A program made the position numbers and the translations under genes. The notes under the pieces are model-generated. The model was not told where the DNA came from and searched no databases. It saw nothing but the letters and a program-made list of their open reading frames with translations. A DNA stretch of 64,000 nt from Streptomyces sp. NBC_01353 (GTDB lineage: Bacteria > Actinomycetota > Actinomycetes > Streptomycetales > Streptomycetaceae): positions 62,001 through 126,000 of the forward strand of contig NZ_CP108352.1 in NCBI RefSeq assembly GCF_036237275.1, written 5' to 3'. Of the stretch, positions 26,790 to 37,827 are shown piece after piece (position 1 is the stretch's first letter; every line of letters begins with the position of its first letter).

Positions 26790-27510
26790 GCATCTGGAGC
26801 AGGTGCCACCGGTCCGCGACCTCCACCGCGCCCGGGGCCGCTTCCTTGATCGCGCGTGTGTAGGCCGAGGCCCGGTCGCGGCAGATGATCTCGGCGCCGG
26901 GATGGTCGCGCAGCCAGGCCGCGAAGGTCTCGGAGGTGTGATCAGGCAGGACGTCAACGACCTGGCCGGCCTCCACATCGGCCAGGATGGTTCCGTAGGT
27001 GCGGCCCTTGCGGAAGGCGAACTCGTCGACGCCGAGAACCCGCGGGGACCGCTCCGGTGCCGGAGGCGCTTCCAGCAGCTCCAGCAGTCGCATGCGCCCT
27101 GCAACAAGGTGCGTGCGGCGGCACAACCGTTCGCCGACCTACCCGCCGAGCTCGACCGCGACTTGGCGAAGCCAGGTCTTCAGCCCGAGGCTGCAGCGAC
27201 GGTACCGCTCGCTCAGTCCGCTGACCTGCTCGACGAACGTCCGTCGTCGGCATGTGGTCCGGTCACAGAAGAACCGCCGGACCCGCAGCCTGACCAGCAG
27301 CTTTCTCCCAGTCAAGGGCCGCTCGGCCAGACACCGCTCATAGCAGGAGTGCACCCGCCGTGCCCTGGCACGGCATCCCGGGCATCTGGGCGGCTGACCG
27401 CACGCGGCCGCCACCACGACCAAGACGTCCGCCGTGAACTCCACGGCCTCCAAACGCACATCGACGTCCGAGAACAGCACATCATCCAGCGAGCAAACCC
27501 CACCAGCCAT
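26790..27510 (-). pseudogene. ISL3-family transposase remnant
   Basis: From ATG 27510: LDDVLFSDVDVRLEAVEF, the zinc-finger part PRCPGCRARARRVHSCYERC and VRRFFCDRTTCRRRTFVEQV. Near 27130 the frame changes and the catalytic part follows: RVLGVDEFAFRKGRTYGTIL, HPGAEIICRDRASAYTRAI, EVADRWHLLQ. Coding ends near 26790, so about half of a normal ISL3 transposase is gone. Not functional. Confidence 0.8.
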
Positions 27511-27668
27511 GCATGCCCTGCCGGAACGTTCCAGCACACGTCCCCTGACCTGGGGATTCACGGAACTCCGGTCAGAGCCCGAATCTCCCCAGGGCTGCTC
27601 TTCGGCCCCAGTCTGTTGCTGCCGGCTGGGATTGGAAGGACGGCCTGACCAAGCACGACTGATCAAGC

Positions 27669-27700
27669 TCTTCCTGATCAAGAAGAATTGATCAGGAAGA
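27669..27700. repeat. inverted repeat upstream of the ISL3 remnant
   Basis: TCTTCCTGATCA (27669-27680) pairs perfectly with 27689-27700, 8-base loop, in locally AT-rich DNA. It may be the old ISL3 end or a terminator before the RDD gene. Confidence 0.45.
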
Positions 27701-27808
27701 ACCGATCGCAAAAATGATCACGCCGCCGTGGCCATCGCATTCCCCGCGGTGGCTACGGCGGCCACCGCCGAGGAACTCTCCGTATCAGCGGAATGTAGGA
27801 TTCCGCAG

Positions 27809-28327
27809 ATGCGCGAAATCGACATGTTCAACTCCATGGCCTCCGGCAGCGACCTCGGTCGGTTCCAGGCGGCTTCGGGCGCCCGTCCCGGCTCTCCGGC
27901 GGGTCTCCTGCCGCGCTGCGCCGCAACTGCCATCGACCTGGTCATCGCTGTCGCGGTCATTCTCGTTCCGCTGGTCGGCCTCGACCGGATTCTCACGGCG
28001 GCCGGTGTCGCCGACGGTGAAGCCGGTGTGATCTGGCGCACCACCGCCGCACTCTGGGTCACGGCCTTCTTCCTGCTCTACTCCCCGCTGAGCGTGTCGC
28101 GCCGGGGCGCGACTCCGGGCAAGCGGGCCCTGCGCCTCGAAGTAGTGCACTTCGAGACCGGCGAACGCATCGGCTACGGCTCGGCCGTCGCCCGGCACCT
28201 CACGAACCTCGTGGTGACCGGCATCCCGGTGCTGTGTGTCGCCAACGTCTCGTCGATGAACCTCAGCAAGGACCTCCGTGGCATGCACGACAAGGCTTCG
28301 GGCAGCGCGGTCATCCACCGCCGGTAA
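27809..28327 (+). CDS. RDD-family membrane protein
   Basis: 172 residues from ATG 27809. After a short polar N-terminus the RDD core appears: GLLPRCAATAIDLVIAVAVI (the R..D pair in helix 1), a second helix ALWVTAFFLLYSPLSVSRRG and the family motif GATPGKRALRLEVV, then AVARHLTNLVVTGIPVLCV. RDD proteins are small transport-like or channel-like membrane proteins of uncertain role. An in-frame start 81 bases upstream exists but lacks support. Confidence 0.8.
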   Translation: MREIDMFNSMASGSDLGRFQAASGARPGSPAGLLPRCAATAIDLVIAVAVILVPLVGLDRILTAAGVADGEAGVIWRTTAALWVTAFFLLYSPLSVSRRGATPGKRALRLEVVHFETGERIGYGSAVARHLTNLVVTGIPVLCVANVSSMNLSKDLRGMHDKASGSAVIHRR

Positions 28328-28385
28328 CGGCGCGGTCAGGGCGGACGGCGACGCCGGGGCCGGCGAGAAGGTGGCCTGGTAGAGG

Positions 28386-28436
28386 CTGGCTCTGTTCCCG
28401 AGAACCGACAGCAAATATTCACCACTTCGGAAGTCA
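28386..28436 (+). repeat. left arm of a ~50-bp inverted repeat
   Basis: Matches the reverse complement of 30256-30310 over 51 positions with three mismatches and one 4-base indel (a CGAG duplicated in the right arm). The arms bracket the lipoprotein gene. Each arm, read inwards toward the gene, encodes ENRQQ(I/M)FTTSEV, so they may be copies of one gene's 5' end. Confidence 0.75.
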
Positions 28437-28507
28437 CCAGGGCCAGCGGCCGTTCGATTTCCGCAGAGGCACGCCGGCGACTGGCACGGCGAAGTGCTGT
28501 GCGGTCG

Positions 28508-29876
<1,369 letters not shown>

Positions 29877-30255
29877 GTCCGCTCCCCCCAGGGTGTCGCC
29901 GTCGACGGTCCACAGGACTTCCCGCGTTCCTCGGCGGCGATCATCATAAGTAGCCGGTCCGCCCGGCCTGAAGGCGCACCCTCGGCCGGCCGAGGACGCG
30001 TACGGCCCGGTCCGCACCGCTTGAGCGGAGACGATTCAGTCGGAAGCGACGGGGGCGAGGAAGGAGCGGGGCCATCACCCTCGCAGCAGCGCAGACAGCA
30101 CATTCGACGACAGGACCTGGAACGCGAGACGTTCGCCATCAACCGGTGACATCAAGAGGGCTGACCCCGGCAGCACTGAGCCGACGAGAGGCCCGAGGAG
30201 GCTTCTCAGCGATGTCACCAAGCGCAAGCAGTTCGATTTCGGGACTCACAGAAGC

Positions 30256-30310
30256 GACTTCCGAAGTGGTGAACATCTGCTGTCGGTTCTCGCTCGTGAA
30301 CAGAGCCAGC
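30256..30310 (-). repeat. right arm of a ~50-bp inverted repeat
   Basis: Partner of 28386-28436. It sits within a minus-strand open frame (30139-30438) reading LALFTSENRQQMFTTSEVAS, similar in spirit to the N-terminal part of XRE-type regulators, so both arms may be relics of one regulator gene. Confidence 0.75.
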
Positions 30311-30346
30311 GAGCATCGCGCGCCAGCGGTGCCGCGCACGGCAACT

Positions 30347-30649
30347 TCACGAGTTCGTCGGCCCCTGCCGCAACACGCTGAATCGCTGATCCACCAGATC
30401 AACACACTCATGCAGACTCGGCGCCGGCAGACCGACACGCTCGCGCATCACAGCAATGGCCTGCACATTCCGCCCGGCCGAAACGAGGCTGTCCACCTCC
30501 GACTGCACCTCAACCGGGAGCCGGTCCCGCAGAGCACCCCCATACCCGCATCGAACCCCACAGGCCGCACTCAAGAGCGACCGCGTCCCTTCGAACCGCC
30601 GCCCTACCAAACGGCCCCGCCGGGACAAATCTCTCTCTGGTGAGCGCAT
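30347..30649 (-). CDS. hypothetical protein (small helical)
   Basis: About 100 residues. The C-terminal half is natural: LPVEVQSEVDSLVSAGRNVQ, then AIAVMRERVGLPAPSLHECVDLV, a helical hairpin pattern also found in small actinobacterial proteins of unknown function. The N-terminal start is uncertain; ATG 30649 is used, with no good ribosome binding site. Adjacent to the right inverted-repeat arm. Confidence 0.4.
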   Translation of the reverse strand: MRSPERDLSRRGRLVGRRFEGTRSLLSAACGVRCGYGGALRDRLPVEVQSEVDSLVSAGRNVQAIAVMRERVGLPAPSLHECVDLVDQRFSVLRQGPTNS

Positions 30650-30732
30650 TCGGTGAGCAGCGCGCCGGTGAGGACATCGGCCGCGATCCACGGAGCTGCC
30701 GGGTGGCCGCTAACCTCCCTGCCGTAGGGAAA

Positions 30733-30945
30733 CTAGTTCTGGAAGTCCAGCACTCCACGTTCTTGGCCACGCGCCAGCAGACCCTCTGCTTTGGCTTCTG
30801 CGTCGGCTCCTCTCAGCTCCTTGATCAAGCGGCCGACCGCTCCGCTGGCATCTGGAAAGCCTTCGAACAGACGGGCATCGTCCAAAGGAATACGGTCGAT
30901 CAGGTCCTGCAACTCGTCAACCGCACCAGCTGTACGCCGGCGTGA
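30733..30945 (-). pseudogene. coding-like fragment, start missing
   Basis: Minus strand reads VDELQDLIDRIPLDDARLF, GAVGRLIKELRGADAEAKAE and RGQERGVLDFQN to a stop at 30733-30735. Composition and codon use are convincing, but no in-frame ATG or GTG precedes it; 5' truncation is likely. Confidence 0.4.
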
Positions 30946-31151
30946 CCGAATCTCTCGACCGCACCGGTTGCGCCTGGCAGCCCTACGCGCCTCTGACTTT
31001 CGCCAACCAGTGCTCGGTCCAGGCCACGTCCTCTGGCGTTGTTCTCGTCTTCGAAATCCCCGAAGGGGAAGACCCCGTCCTCAACGTCATAGGACCCCCG
31101 CCCCACCGACACGACTGCCCCGCGAACACCGGGACCCCCGCGACACCGTGA
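30942..31151 (+). CDS. small hypothetical protein
   Basis: 69 residues from GTG 30942. Reads TGCAWQPYAPLTFANQCSV then SGVVLVFEIPEGEDPVLNVI, with good third-position bias. Its start touches the minus-strand fragment. It could be a short gene or the head of a truncated one. No known motif. Confidence 0.4.
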   Translation: MTESLDRTGCAWQPYAPLTFANQCSVQATSSGVVLVFEIPEGEDPVLNVIGPPPHRHDCPANTGTPATP

Positions 31152-31528
31152 GCATCGAGCCGACACCGTGTTCACCACGACCCCTGCGGCCCGACGGCCG
31201 CCGGGGTCGTTTCAACAGGCTTCCTCGACGCTGAGAACGTCGCCGTCATGCACATCCCCGACGTCGCGCAACAGCCTGTGCCGGCACGATCCGGACCCAC
31301 AACGGCTCCGCTGCCTTGTTCACCGGTCTTGACGAAAAGCCCTCGCGCCTGGATGGAGGCGTTTGCTCCGGGTCGACGGAACGATTCGGCAATTCCGACG
31401 CGCCGCACATGCAGTCAGGTCGACCCTTTCACCCAATATGCTGCGTATGCAATATCTAGCCTCGAGCTTTATTTCTTTTCTCTGACAATTCTCGCCATGA
31501 TTTTCGGTTTTGTTCAGGAGGAGGCAGC
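31152..31528. other. upstream region of the secreted metalloprotease-like gene
   Basis: The first ~200 bases carry a gene scrap in one forward frame (VVSTGFLDAENVAVMHIPD). The final ~110 bases (31420-31515) are clearly AT-richer than the surroundings and include CCAATATGCTGCGTATGCAATATC, where the promoter of the 31529 gene is expected. No specific operator recognised. Confidence 0.4.
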
Positions 31529-34500
31529 GTGGTCGTCAGGAAAGCGTTTCGCCGGAGGTACGGACACAGACGGAAAGCGCTCCGCGCGGGCGTCGTCGTC
31601 CTGGCCGTGCTCTGCGGCCTGGTGACATGGGTCGGCACACCGTCGGCCCATGCGGTGCCCACGGTGCCGATCTCCGTGACCGTGACGAGTGTCGACGGGG
31701 TCGGCGACGACCTGGACGGAACCGGCCGCAGCGACGCCGACCTCTACGCCGGCGTCGAATTCGGCACCGGGACAATCAACGCCACATGGACTGCGGGCAA
31801 CAGTTTCGCGGACCACGTGGATGACGACCCCCACATCACTCCGTTCTGGGTGCTCTCCGGTCTCGTCGATCCCTTCACCGTGAACGACGTCCCGACCGCG
31901 AACCTGACGCTGGCCATCTGGGATCACGACGACTGCGACGCTCCCTTCTGCACGGACACCGGCGAGCTGGAGTCGGACGACGACCGGCTCGACATCAAGT
32001 CCGGCGCCGGCGAGACGGTGACCGTGGCCCTCGACCTGCGGACCGGTCGGTGGAGCGGCGACGTCAACTGGCCGACGAACTGCGTGACCGGGGACGGCGG
32101 CGAGGCCGTCAAGGTCTGCTTCGACATCAGCGTCGACTCGGCGAGCGGAGACGCCGACGGCGACGGGCTGCTCGACGGCTGGGAGCGCAACGGCTACAAC
32201 GACGACGGCAACGACACGATCGATGTGGACCTGCCGCGTTTCGGGGCCAGGCCCGACCACAAGGACCTGTTCCTGGAGCTCGACTACTCGGCCGGACAGT
32301 CTCCCGCGCGTGACGACATCCAGGCGATGAAGGACGCCTTCGCCGACGCGCCGTTCCAGAACATCGACAACACACGGGGCATCAGGCTGCACGTGGACAC
32401 GGGCACACTCGTGGATACCGGGGCCCGCAAGGGCCAGGCGGCGGGCACCTGCATGGACGGCATCGACAACGGCGGCAGGGACGGCCGGATCGATGCCGCC
32501 GACCCGGACTGCGACAACGTCAACGCCGGTAGGTCCGGCGAGTACCTGGAGACGAGCGTCGAAGACCCGGCCCCCAACTGCACCACGGCCGACACCGCCG
32601 ATCCCGACTGCCTCGTGGGCGACGACCTCGGCGGTGGGAACCAGCTTCCCATGCATCTGAACAACTGCGGTCTCGACACGGTGTTCGACAACGCGAAGAG
32701 GGGCAGGGGTGCGTTCCCGACGGCCAACTTCAACACCAACCGCAGGCTGATCTTCCGCTACGCCATCAGCACCCGGGGCGACCAGGACACCGACGGCAAC
32801 GGGCCCGACACCGGCTGCGGATCCGGCGGGTCCGGTGAACTCGGCGGCAACGACTTCGTCGAGTACAACCATGACGGCGGCACGCTGATGCACGAGCTCG
32901 GGCACAACCTGAACCTCGACCATGGCGGCAACGAGGACAAGAACTGCAAGCCGAACTACGTCAGCGTGATGGACTACGACGAGCAGTTCGGGATCGGCCG
33001 CGCCCTCGGCGGGGCGATCATCGACTACTCGCCGCCGCGGATCACCGTGGACGGCAACAACCGTGGCGTCGCGCCACTGCCGCAGCTGCGGGAGAACGCA
33101 CTCAACGAGAACGTCGTACTGGACTCGACCGACAACGCCAACACCATCGTGTTCAAGGACGCGGCGGGGCAGCGGCGCACCGGCCCTCTGACCGGCGGCG
33201 TCGACTGGAACGGGGACAACGCCGATCCGCCGTTCGAGACGACCGTAGCGCCGACCAACATCAACACCTCCAGCCCTCCGCCGCCGATTCCGGCCCCGCC
33301 CGCTGTTCCGCCTCAGCAGCCCCTGGACTGCGCGCGGAACACCACCAACACGGACACGATCACCGGATTCCACGACTGGAACCGGGCCTCGCTCCCGTTC
33401 CGCCAGTTCGGCAACTCGCGGGACGGAGTCCTCAATCCGCTGAACGAGACGGTTCCGACCATCGCGGACCGCGACATCATGATGGCGCAGGTCAACACCG
33501 CGGACGTCAGCGTCGCCATCGCAGACACACCCGACCCGGTCGGAGCCGGTGAGCAGCTGAAGCTGACCCTGACCGCGACGAACCACGGGCCGAACCCGGC
33601 CCACTCGACGGAGGTCACGACCACCCTCCCGGAGGGCGTCGAGTTCGTGGACACGAGCGTGCCGTGCGTGCGTTCCGGCCGTGTCGTCACATGCAACCTC
33701 GGCAGTCTGGCGGACGACACGTCGAGGTCCTTCGACATCCGCGTGGGCATCCCGGCCGGCTTCCTCTACCCCGGCGGACAGAAGTCCATCACGACGACGG
33801 CGAGCGTGGACAACCTCTACGGGCCCGATCCGAACTCCGGGAACGACACCGCCTCTCAGGACACGCTCGTCATCACCAAGGCCGACGTCAAGATCACGGA
33901 CGTGACCACGAGCTCGCCGCTGGAAGTCCTGATCGGGCAGGCGGCCCAGGCCAGGGTCGAGGTGACCGTGGAGAACGGCGGACCCTCCAGCCCCGTGGAC
34001 GCGGTGCTCACCGGCACGGCCACCGCGGCCGGCGGAGCCGGTGTCTCGCCGGCGACGACCTCGGCGCAGCAGACCGCGCTCACGGTCGGCGCGCCGCGGA
34101 CGGTCAGCCAGACCTTCGCCCTGACCTGCCAGTCCCCCGGGTTCAAGACGGTCTCGTTCGACTATGCGATCGCCTTGACCGACCCGACCGGGGTCGATCC
34201 CGATCCGGACAACAACTCCAGGAGCGCGTCCTTCCGGATCGACTGTGTGGTCCCCATCGCCATCAACGTCAGGCCGGGCGGCTTCCCTAACTCGATCAAC
34301 CTCAACACCGACGCGACGCTCGCGGCGCTGACGACCACGGCCGGCGAATACGGGCTCCCGCTCGCCTTCGACGCGAGAACGATCGACCCTCTCTCGGCTC
34401 GCTGGGGGCTGCGGGACAACGTGTTCAACACGGGCACCGTGTCCGGTGCCCGGGAGATCCACAACAGGGGGCACGTCGAGCGTTCGTACGAGCTGGACGA

Positions 34501-34663
34501 GACCACCCGTGACGCGGACCTCGACATGGTGATGCACTTCAAGCCCGCCGACAGCGGCTTGACCGTGCAGAGCACCGAAGCCTGCCTGAGGGCGGAGTTC
34601 CGATCGGCCGACGGTACGAGGTACCGCGCCCTGGGCTGCGACTCGGTAAGGATCAGGCCCTAG
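31529..34663 (+). CDS. large secreted zincin-like metalloprotease with DUF11-type domains
   Basis: 1044 residues, GTG 31529 with AGGAGGAGG upstream. A twin-Arg-rich N-terminus and signal peptide end near APSAHA/VP-type cleavage at ~43. A beta domain with Asp-rich loops follows, then GDADGDGLLDGWERNGYNDDG, a calcium-binding thrombospondin-3-like loop. At ~455 HELGHNLNLDHGG is the HExxHxxxxxH zinc motif of metzincin-type zincins. Residues ~650-780 (VSVAIADTPDPVGAGEQLKL, TTTLPEGVEFVDTSV) form a DUF11/CARDB-like domain, and another follows. Predicted to be exported and to cleave or bind extracellular protein; the target is unknown. A strong hairpin follows. Confidence 0.85.
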   Translation: MVVRKAFRRRYGHRRKALRAGVVVLAVLCGLVTWVGTPSAHAVPTVPISVTVTSVDGVGDDLDGTGRSDADLYAGVEFGTGTINATWTAGNSFADHVDDDPHITPFWVLSGLVDPFTVNDVPTANLTLAIWDHDDCDAPFCTDTGELESDDDRLDIKSGAGETVTVALDLRTGRWSGDVNWPTNCVTGDGGEAVKVCFDISVDSASGDADGDGLLDGWERNGYNDDGNDTIDVDLPRFGARPDHKDLFLELDYSAGQSPARDDIQAMKDAFADAPFQNIDNTRGIRLHVDTGTLVDTGARKGQAAGTCMDGIDNGGRDGRIDAADPDCDNVNAGRSGEYLETSVEDPAPNCTTADTADPDCLVGDDLGGGNQLPMHLNNCGLDTVFDNAKRGRGAFPTANFNTNRRLIFRYAISTRGDQDTDGNGPDTGCGSGGSGELGGNDFVEYNHDGGTLMHELGHNLNLDHGGNEDKNCKPNYVSVMDYDEQFGIGRALGGAIIDYSPPRITVDGNNRGVAPLPQLRENALNENVVLDSTDNANTIVFKDAAGQRRTGPLTGGVDWNGDNADPPFETTVAPTNINTSSPPPPIPAPPAVPPQQPLDCARNTTNTDTITGFHDWNRASLPFRQFGNSRDGVLNPLNETVPTIADRDIMMAQVNTADVSVAIADTPDPVGAGEQLKLTLTATNHGPNPAHSTEVTTTLPEGVEFVDTSVPCVRSGRVVTCNLGSLADDTSRSFDIRVGIPAGFLYPGGQKSITTTASVDNLYGPDPNSGNDTASQDTLVITKADVKITDVTTSSPLEVLIGQAAQARVEVTVENGGPSSPVDAVLTGTATAAGGAGVSPATTSAQQTALTVGAPRTVSQTFALTCQSPGFKTVSFDYAIALTDPTGVDPDPDNNSRSASFRIDCVVPIAINVRPGGFPNSINLNTDATLAALTTTAGEYGLPLAFDARTIDPLSARWGLRDNVFNTGTVSGAREIHNRGHVERSYELDETTRDADLDMVMHFKPADSGLTVQSTEACLRAEFRSADGTRYRALGCDSVRIRP

Positions 34664-34699
34664 GCACGGCCCCCCGCCGAAACGCGGGCCGACAGACGT

Positions 34700-34730
34700 A
34701 GACCACCAGGGCTCCTGGCCCTGGTGGTCT
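34700..34730 (+). terminator. terminator of the metalloprotease-like gene
   Basis: AGACCACCAGGGC (34700-34712) pairs perfectly with GCCCTGGTGGTCT (34718-34730), 5-base loop, 37 bases after the stop codon. Confidence 0.8.
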
Positions 34731-35411
34731 GCTGTTGCCGGGTGGAGGTGCGGGCCTGGAAGCAATGCCGTTCGGTTGGGCCGGCACGGGTTCGCTCGGG
34801 TACTCGCGGCAGACGATCGCGGGACGCGACAACGAGAAGGTCATCTTCGGATCCGTTCCCGGAACCGACTCCTCGGCTGCCCTGTCCCTCCTCCATCCCC
34901 GCGTCTCCTCATGCGCTCGGTGCGCCCGTGCGCCCTCGCCCCGCGCCCCGGAGGGGGTGAGCTTCCTCTCCGGGAGAGCGGCCGTCGCCCGGGCACCGGC
35001 GCCGCTTCGGCTGCCGCCGGGCCTTCGGCTCCCTCGAGGGCTGGGTGGCTCCAGCCTCGCCTACTCAGCCTCGGGGACCTCCGTAGGGGTACCTCACCTG
35101 GGCTGGGGCCCGGTTGCAAGTCTCGTACGCGCGGACCTCGTCGAGCAGTTCCTGCATGACTTCTAGCAAAGCCGTCGGAACACACCCAGCCCGGATGCGG
35201 AACGGTTCAGTGGCGGTGGTGCACGACGGACACGACGCGGCCGCAGGGGCCTGCGCCGACCATCCCTCACGAACGACGTTGACCGCGAGCCTGGCCCGGC
35301 ACGCCGAAGAGGTGTTCCCAGAACTCGCCAACATTTCAGTCACCACCGATGCGCGGATGCTCTCCACACTCGGCTACAAACGTTCCTCGTTCTCACCTAC
35401 GTAGCCAGCCC
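34731..35411. other. low-complexity region with ambiguous short frames
   Basis: 34735-35170 is G/C-rich, open on both strands and repetitive in character. On the minus strand 35065-35367 has a natural-looking end (TALLEVMQELLDEVRAYETC with an upstream CPSC), and on the plus strand 35201-35404 ends AEEVFPELANISVTTDARML. They overlap antisense, so both cannot be intact genes; each may be a remnant. Confidence 0.35.
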
Positions 35412-35650
35412 GTGGAACCGAGCATTGACTACAAGGCGTTGTTCGCGGCCACGCCCAGTCCGTATCTGGTGCTGAGTCCCGACCTGATGATCGTCGGCGT
35501 CAACGTCGCATACCTGCAGGCGACCGGGCGGAGCAGACAGGACCTGGTCGGCCAGTACCTGTTCGACGCCTTCCCCGACAATCCGGCGGATGCGAACGCC
35601 GACGGGGTGCGGAACTACCGCGACGGCCGGCTGAAGAACGTGACCGGCCG
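35412..35650 (+). pseudogene. PAS-domain protein, N-terminal fragment
   Basis: GTG 35412 reads IDYKALFAATPSPYLVLSPD and VNVAYLQATGRSRQDLVGQY, then FDAFPDNP, the first two-thirds of a PAS domain as found in front of SpoIIE phosphatases or histidine kinases. Coding stops where the minus-strand DUF427 gene ends, and the remaining frame is its antisense. The effector domain is lost. Confidence 0.7.
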
Positions 35651-36433
35651 CTCCCGCCACACTCCATCTACGACGACGTCGACGGACTCGTCGTAGAAGG
35701 CCACCCGGTCCTTGATGATCCCTACGGAAGGCAGGGGATCGGGGTAGCTCCAGGCGATGTCGGGCCGCACGTCGGCGTCGCCGGCCCAGGACCAGTACTC
35801 GCTCGCCACACCCTTGTACGGACAGCGGGTACGCCCGTCGGTACGGGTGAAGAGGTCGAGGCGGACGTCCTCCCGCGGGAGATAGAAGCGCACCGGCAGA
35901 CCCGTCTCGAACAGCAGAACCGGCGTGTGCGTGTCCGCGACGACCGTACCCTCGATCTCGACCCGGACATGACGACTGCTGGGCAGGGCGTCCACCCGCT
36001 TGTGCGGGTCGCGGGGGTGCACGAAGATCTCTTCGTCCTCCTCGTACCAGTGGTCGAGAGCCTCGCGCCCGAACCATTCGAAGCTGATGTGGCCGGCCAG
36101 ATCCTCACCTGGGTAGGTCCAGGCCGCCGCCCCGACGGTCCGACCGGGGAGCACGAGGTCGTAGAAGACCGTCGCTCCCGCGTGACGCCGCCGGCTGGCG
36201 GGCCGCTCCGTTCGCCGCAGCAGGTCCGTCCGGACGTCCCCGGTCGGGAAGGCGTAGAGGGGGACGGGGCGACCGGGCTCCCACACGAGAACCGGCCTAC
36301 GACTGTCCACGACCGTGACCTCCCCCGCCGTCGCACGCACCCAGCGCTCACTCGGCTCCCAGAACACACTGTCGGACTCGCCCTGTCGGCGTACGACGGG
36401 CACGGCTTCCGGGCCGGACTTCGGTGCGGTCAT
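35615..36433 (-). CDS. DUF427 domain protein (two tandem domains)
   Basis: 272 residues from ATG 36433 with GGAGGAGAG upstream. Two DUF427 units: ~24-135 (VDSRRPVLVWEPGRPVPLYAF... TYPGEDLAGHISFEWFG) and ~150-265 (VADTHTPVLLFETGLPVRFY, CPYKGVASEYWSW, IAWSYPDPLPSVGIIKDRVAFY). DUF427 proteins are small beta-rich proteins of unknown activity, common in actinobacteria. The last codons run into the PAS fragment on the other strand. Confidence 0.85.
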   Translation of the reverse strand: MTAPKSGPEAVPVVRRQGESDSVFWEPSERWVRATAGEVTVVDSRRPVLVWEPGRPVPLYAFPTGDVRTDLLRRTERPASRRRHAGATVFYDLVLPGRTVGAAAWTYPGEDLAGHISFEWFGREALDHWYEEDEEIFVHPRDPHKRVDALPSSRHVRVEIEGTVVADTHTPVLLFETGLPVRFYLPREDVRLDLFTRTDGRTRCPYKGVASEYWSWAGDADVRPDIAWSYPDPLPSVGIIKDRVAFYDESVDVVVDGVWRERPVTFFSRPSR

Positions 36434-36738
36434 CGGTCTCTCCTCCTCGCTCCGCCTCCGGCTGCCCGGACCGGGTGTCGCAATACCGGCGGCAGCCGAT
36501 GTCCACGCTGCTCCGGATCCCGGCCGGTGGCAAACGACCAGCCATCACTCCTCCCGGCGCCTTCACTCCTCGGTGGCGTCCAGGAGCCCGTTCACGATGT
36601 CGAGATGCTTGTCCGCGTAGGACGTGTACAGCTGCATGGCGGTCGAATGGCGGCAGCGTGGCGACGCAGGCGAGACTGGGCTCTGATCAACTTCTTGCGA
36701 TGCGGCACGGATGATCCGGGGTGTCTTGGAACCTTGAG
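36434..36738. other. spacer with a short coding relic
   Basis: About 300 bases between two minus-strand genes. On the minus strand, ending near 36566, a 30-residue tail reads CRHSTAMQLYTSYADKHLDI then VNGLLDATEE and a stop; this looks like the C-terminus of a lost gene. The upstream part is not recognisable. Confidence 0.35.
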
Positions 36739-37530
36739 TCAGAACGGCGGGTCTTCGCTGTAGCCGCCTTGCCGAGAAGCGCGTGCGGCTCTGAGGAGGG
36801 CGTAGTGCTCACGGGCTGCGATGTCGGACGCGTCCTCCAGGCCGCTGGTGTCCAGACCCCAAGCCTTCAGCGCGTCCAGGACGCGGTCTCGGTGGTGCCG
36901 GTCAGTGCTGGTGGCCAGCAGACGTTGGGCGTGGCCGACCAGAACGGCCTGGTGCTGGGTGAGGAGGGGGTGCTCGATGAGGGGGCCGGCAGCGACAAGG
37001 GCGGCGTGGCGCACATCGGCGTTGTCATGACCGAGGAGGGCATGAACAGCGGAGAAGATGGCCGGGCGCGCATCCCGAAACGCACGCATCGCCTCGTACT
37101 CATCAAGAAATCTCTCACCGTAGAGACGTTCGCCAATGGCCACACACTCGTCGTTGGCGTCGTAAGCGGTGTCGCCGAGCCACTCGAGCAGCCGCACGAG
37201 AGTTGGACGGTTCGGGGGCGTCTTGGCGTCCTGACTGTCGTCGCCTGCCATAACGGCCGGATGGTTGAGAATTGCCGCGACGTAGAGCGCCACGGGCACG
37301 GTGGCCTCGTAGATGCTGTTCTGGTGCGTCACGGACCCCAGCGCATCCTGGAGAGCAGACTCCCTGATGAGTGGGTCAGGGCTGGTCAGGAGTGTCAGCG
37401 CCGCCGGAAGGGATTCACCCGTGCCGCAGGCCGTGGCGAGCGACGCCCAGTCTGTACCGTCCAGCAGTGCCTGAAAGGGAGGGAGCACGGCGGGGTGAGG
37501 CTGCTCGGTCTGGCTGCGGCTGTGGCTCAC
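36739..37530 (-). CDS. HEAT-like repeat hypothetical protein
   Basis: 263 residues from GTG 37530. Helical throughout with paired helices resembling HEAT/ARM repeats: SLPAALTLLTSPDPLIRESA, FSAVHALLGHDNADVRHAAL, VAAGPLIEHPLLTQHQAVLV. The 'D..VR.AAL' pattern is the clearest. Likely a protein-binding scaffold; partner unknown. No neighbours in the same operon. Confidence 0.7.
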   Translation of the reverse strand: MSHSRSQTEQPHPAVLPPFQALLDGTDWASLATACGTGESLPAALTLLTSPDPLIRESALQDALGSVTHQNSIYEATVPVALYVAAILNHPAVMAGDDSQDAKTPPNRPTLVRLLEWLGDTAYDANDECVAIGERLYGERFLDEYEAMRAFRDARPAIFSAVHALLGHDNADVRHAALVAAGPLIEHPLLTQHQAVLVGHAQRLLATSTDRHHRDRVLDALKAWGLDTSGLEDASDIAAREHYALLRAARASRQGGYSEDPPF

Positions 37531-37827
37531 AGGCCGAGGCTATGTTGTCGAGAAGCCAGAGTTGTGCTCGGGTGTCACGTCGGTCCACAGCAGTACGGCC
37601 TGGACTCCCCGTTCGCGACTTTGACTCCACCCGCCGGGTCCCCGGCCGCACCGTGGCAGTCTTCGAGAACACCCGCACGTCGCACTGCTCGGCACGGGCC
37701 GCTGGCCGTCAGGACAACGCGCCGGCCCGTCCTCGTACGCGGATGAGTCGAACAACTCGAGAGGGCACAGGAACGCCCGGGCCGGGCCGGACCTGGCAGA
37801 CTGTGCGCCGCCTGAGGGGAGATCGTC

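Noticed and set aside
31514-34765. 1083-residue minus-strand open frame
   Set aside because: Mirror of the metalloprotease-like gene; the plus strand has a signal peptide, zinc motif and ribosome binding site, the minus strand none.
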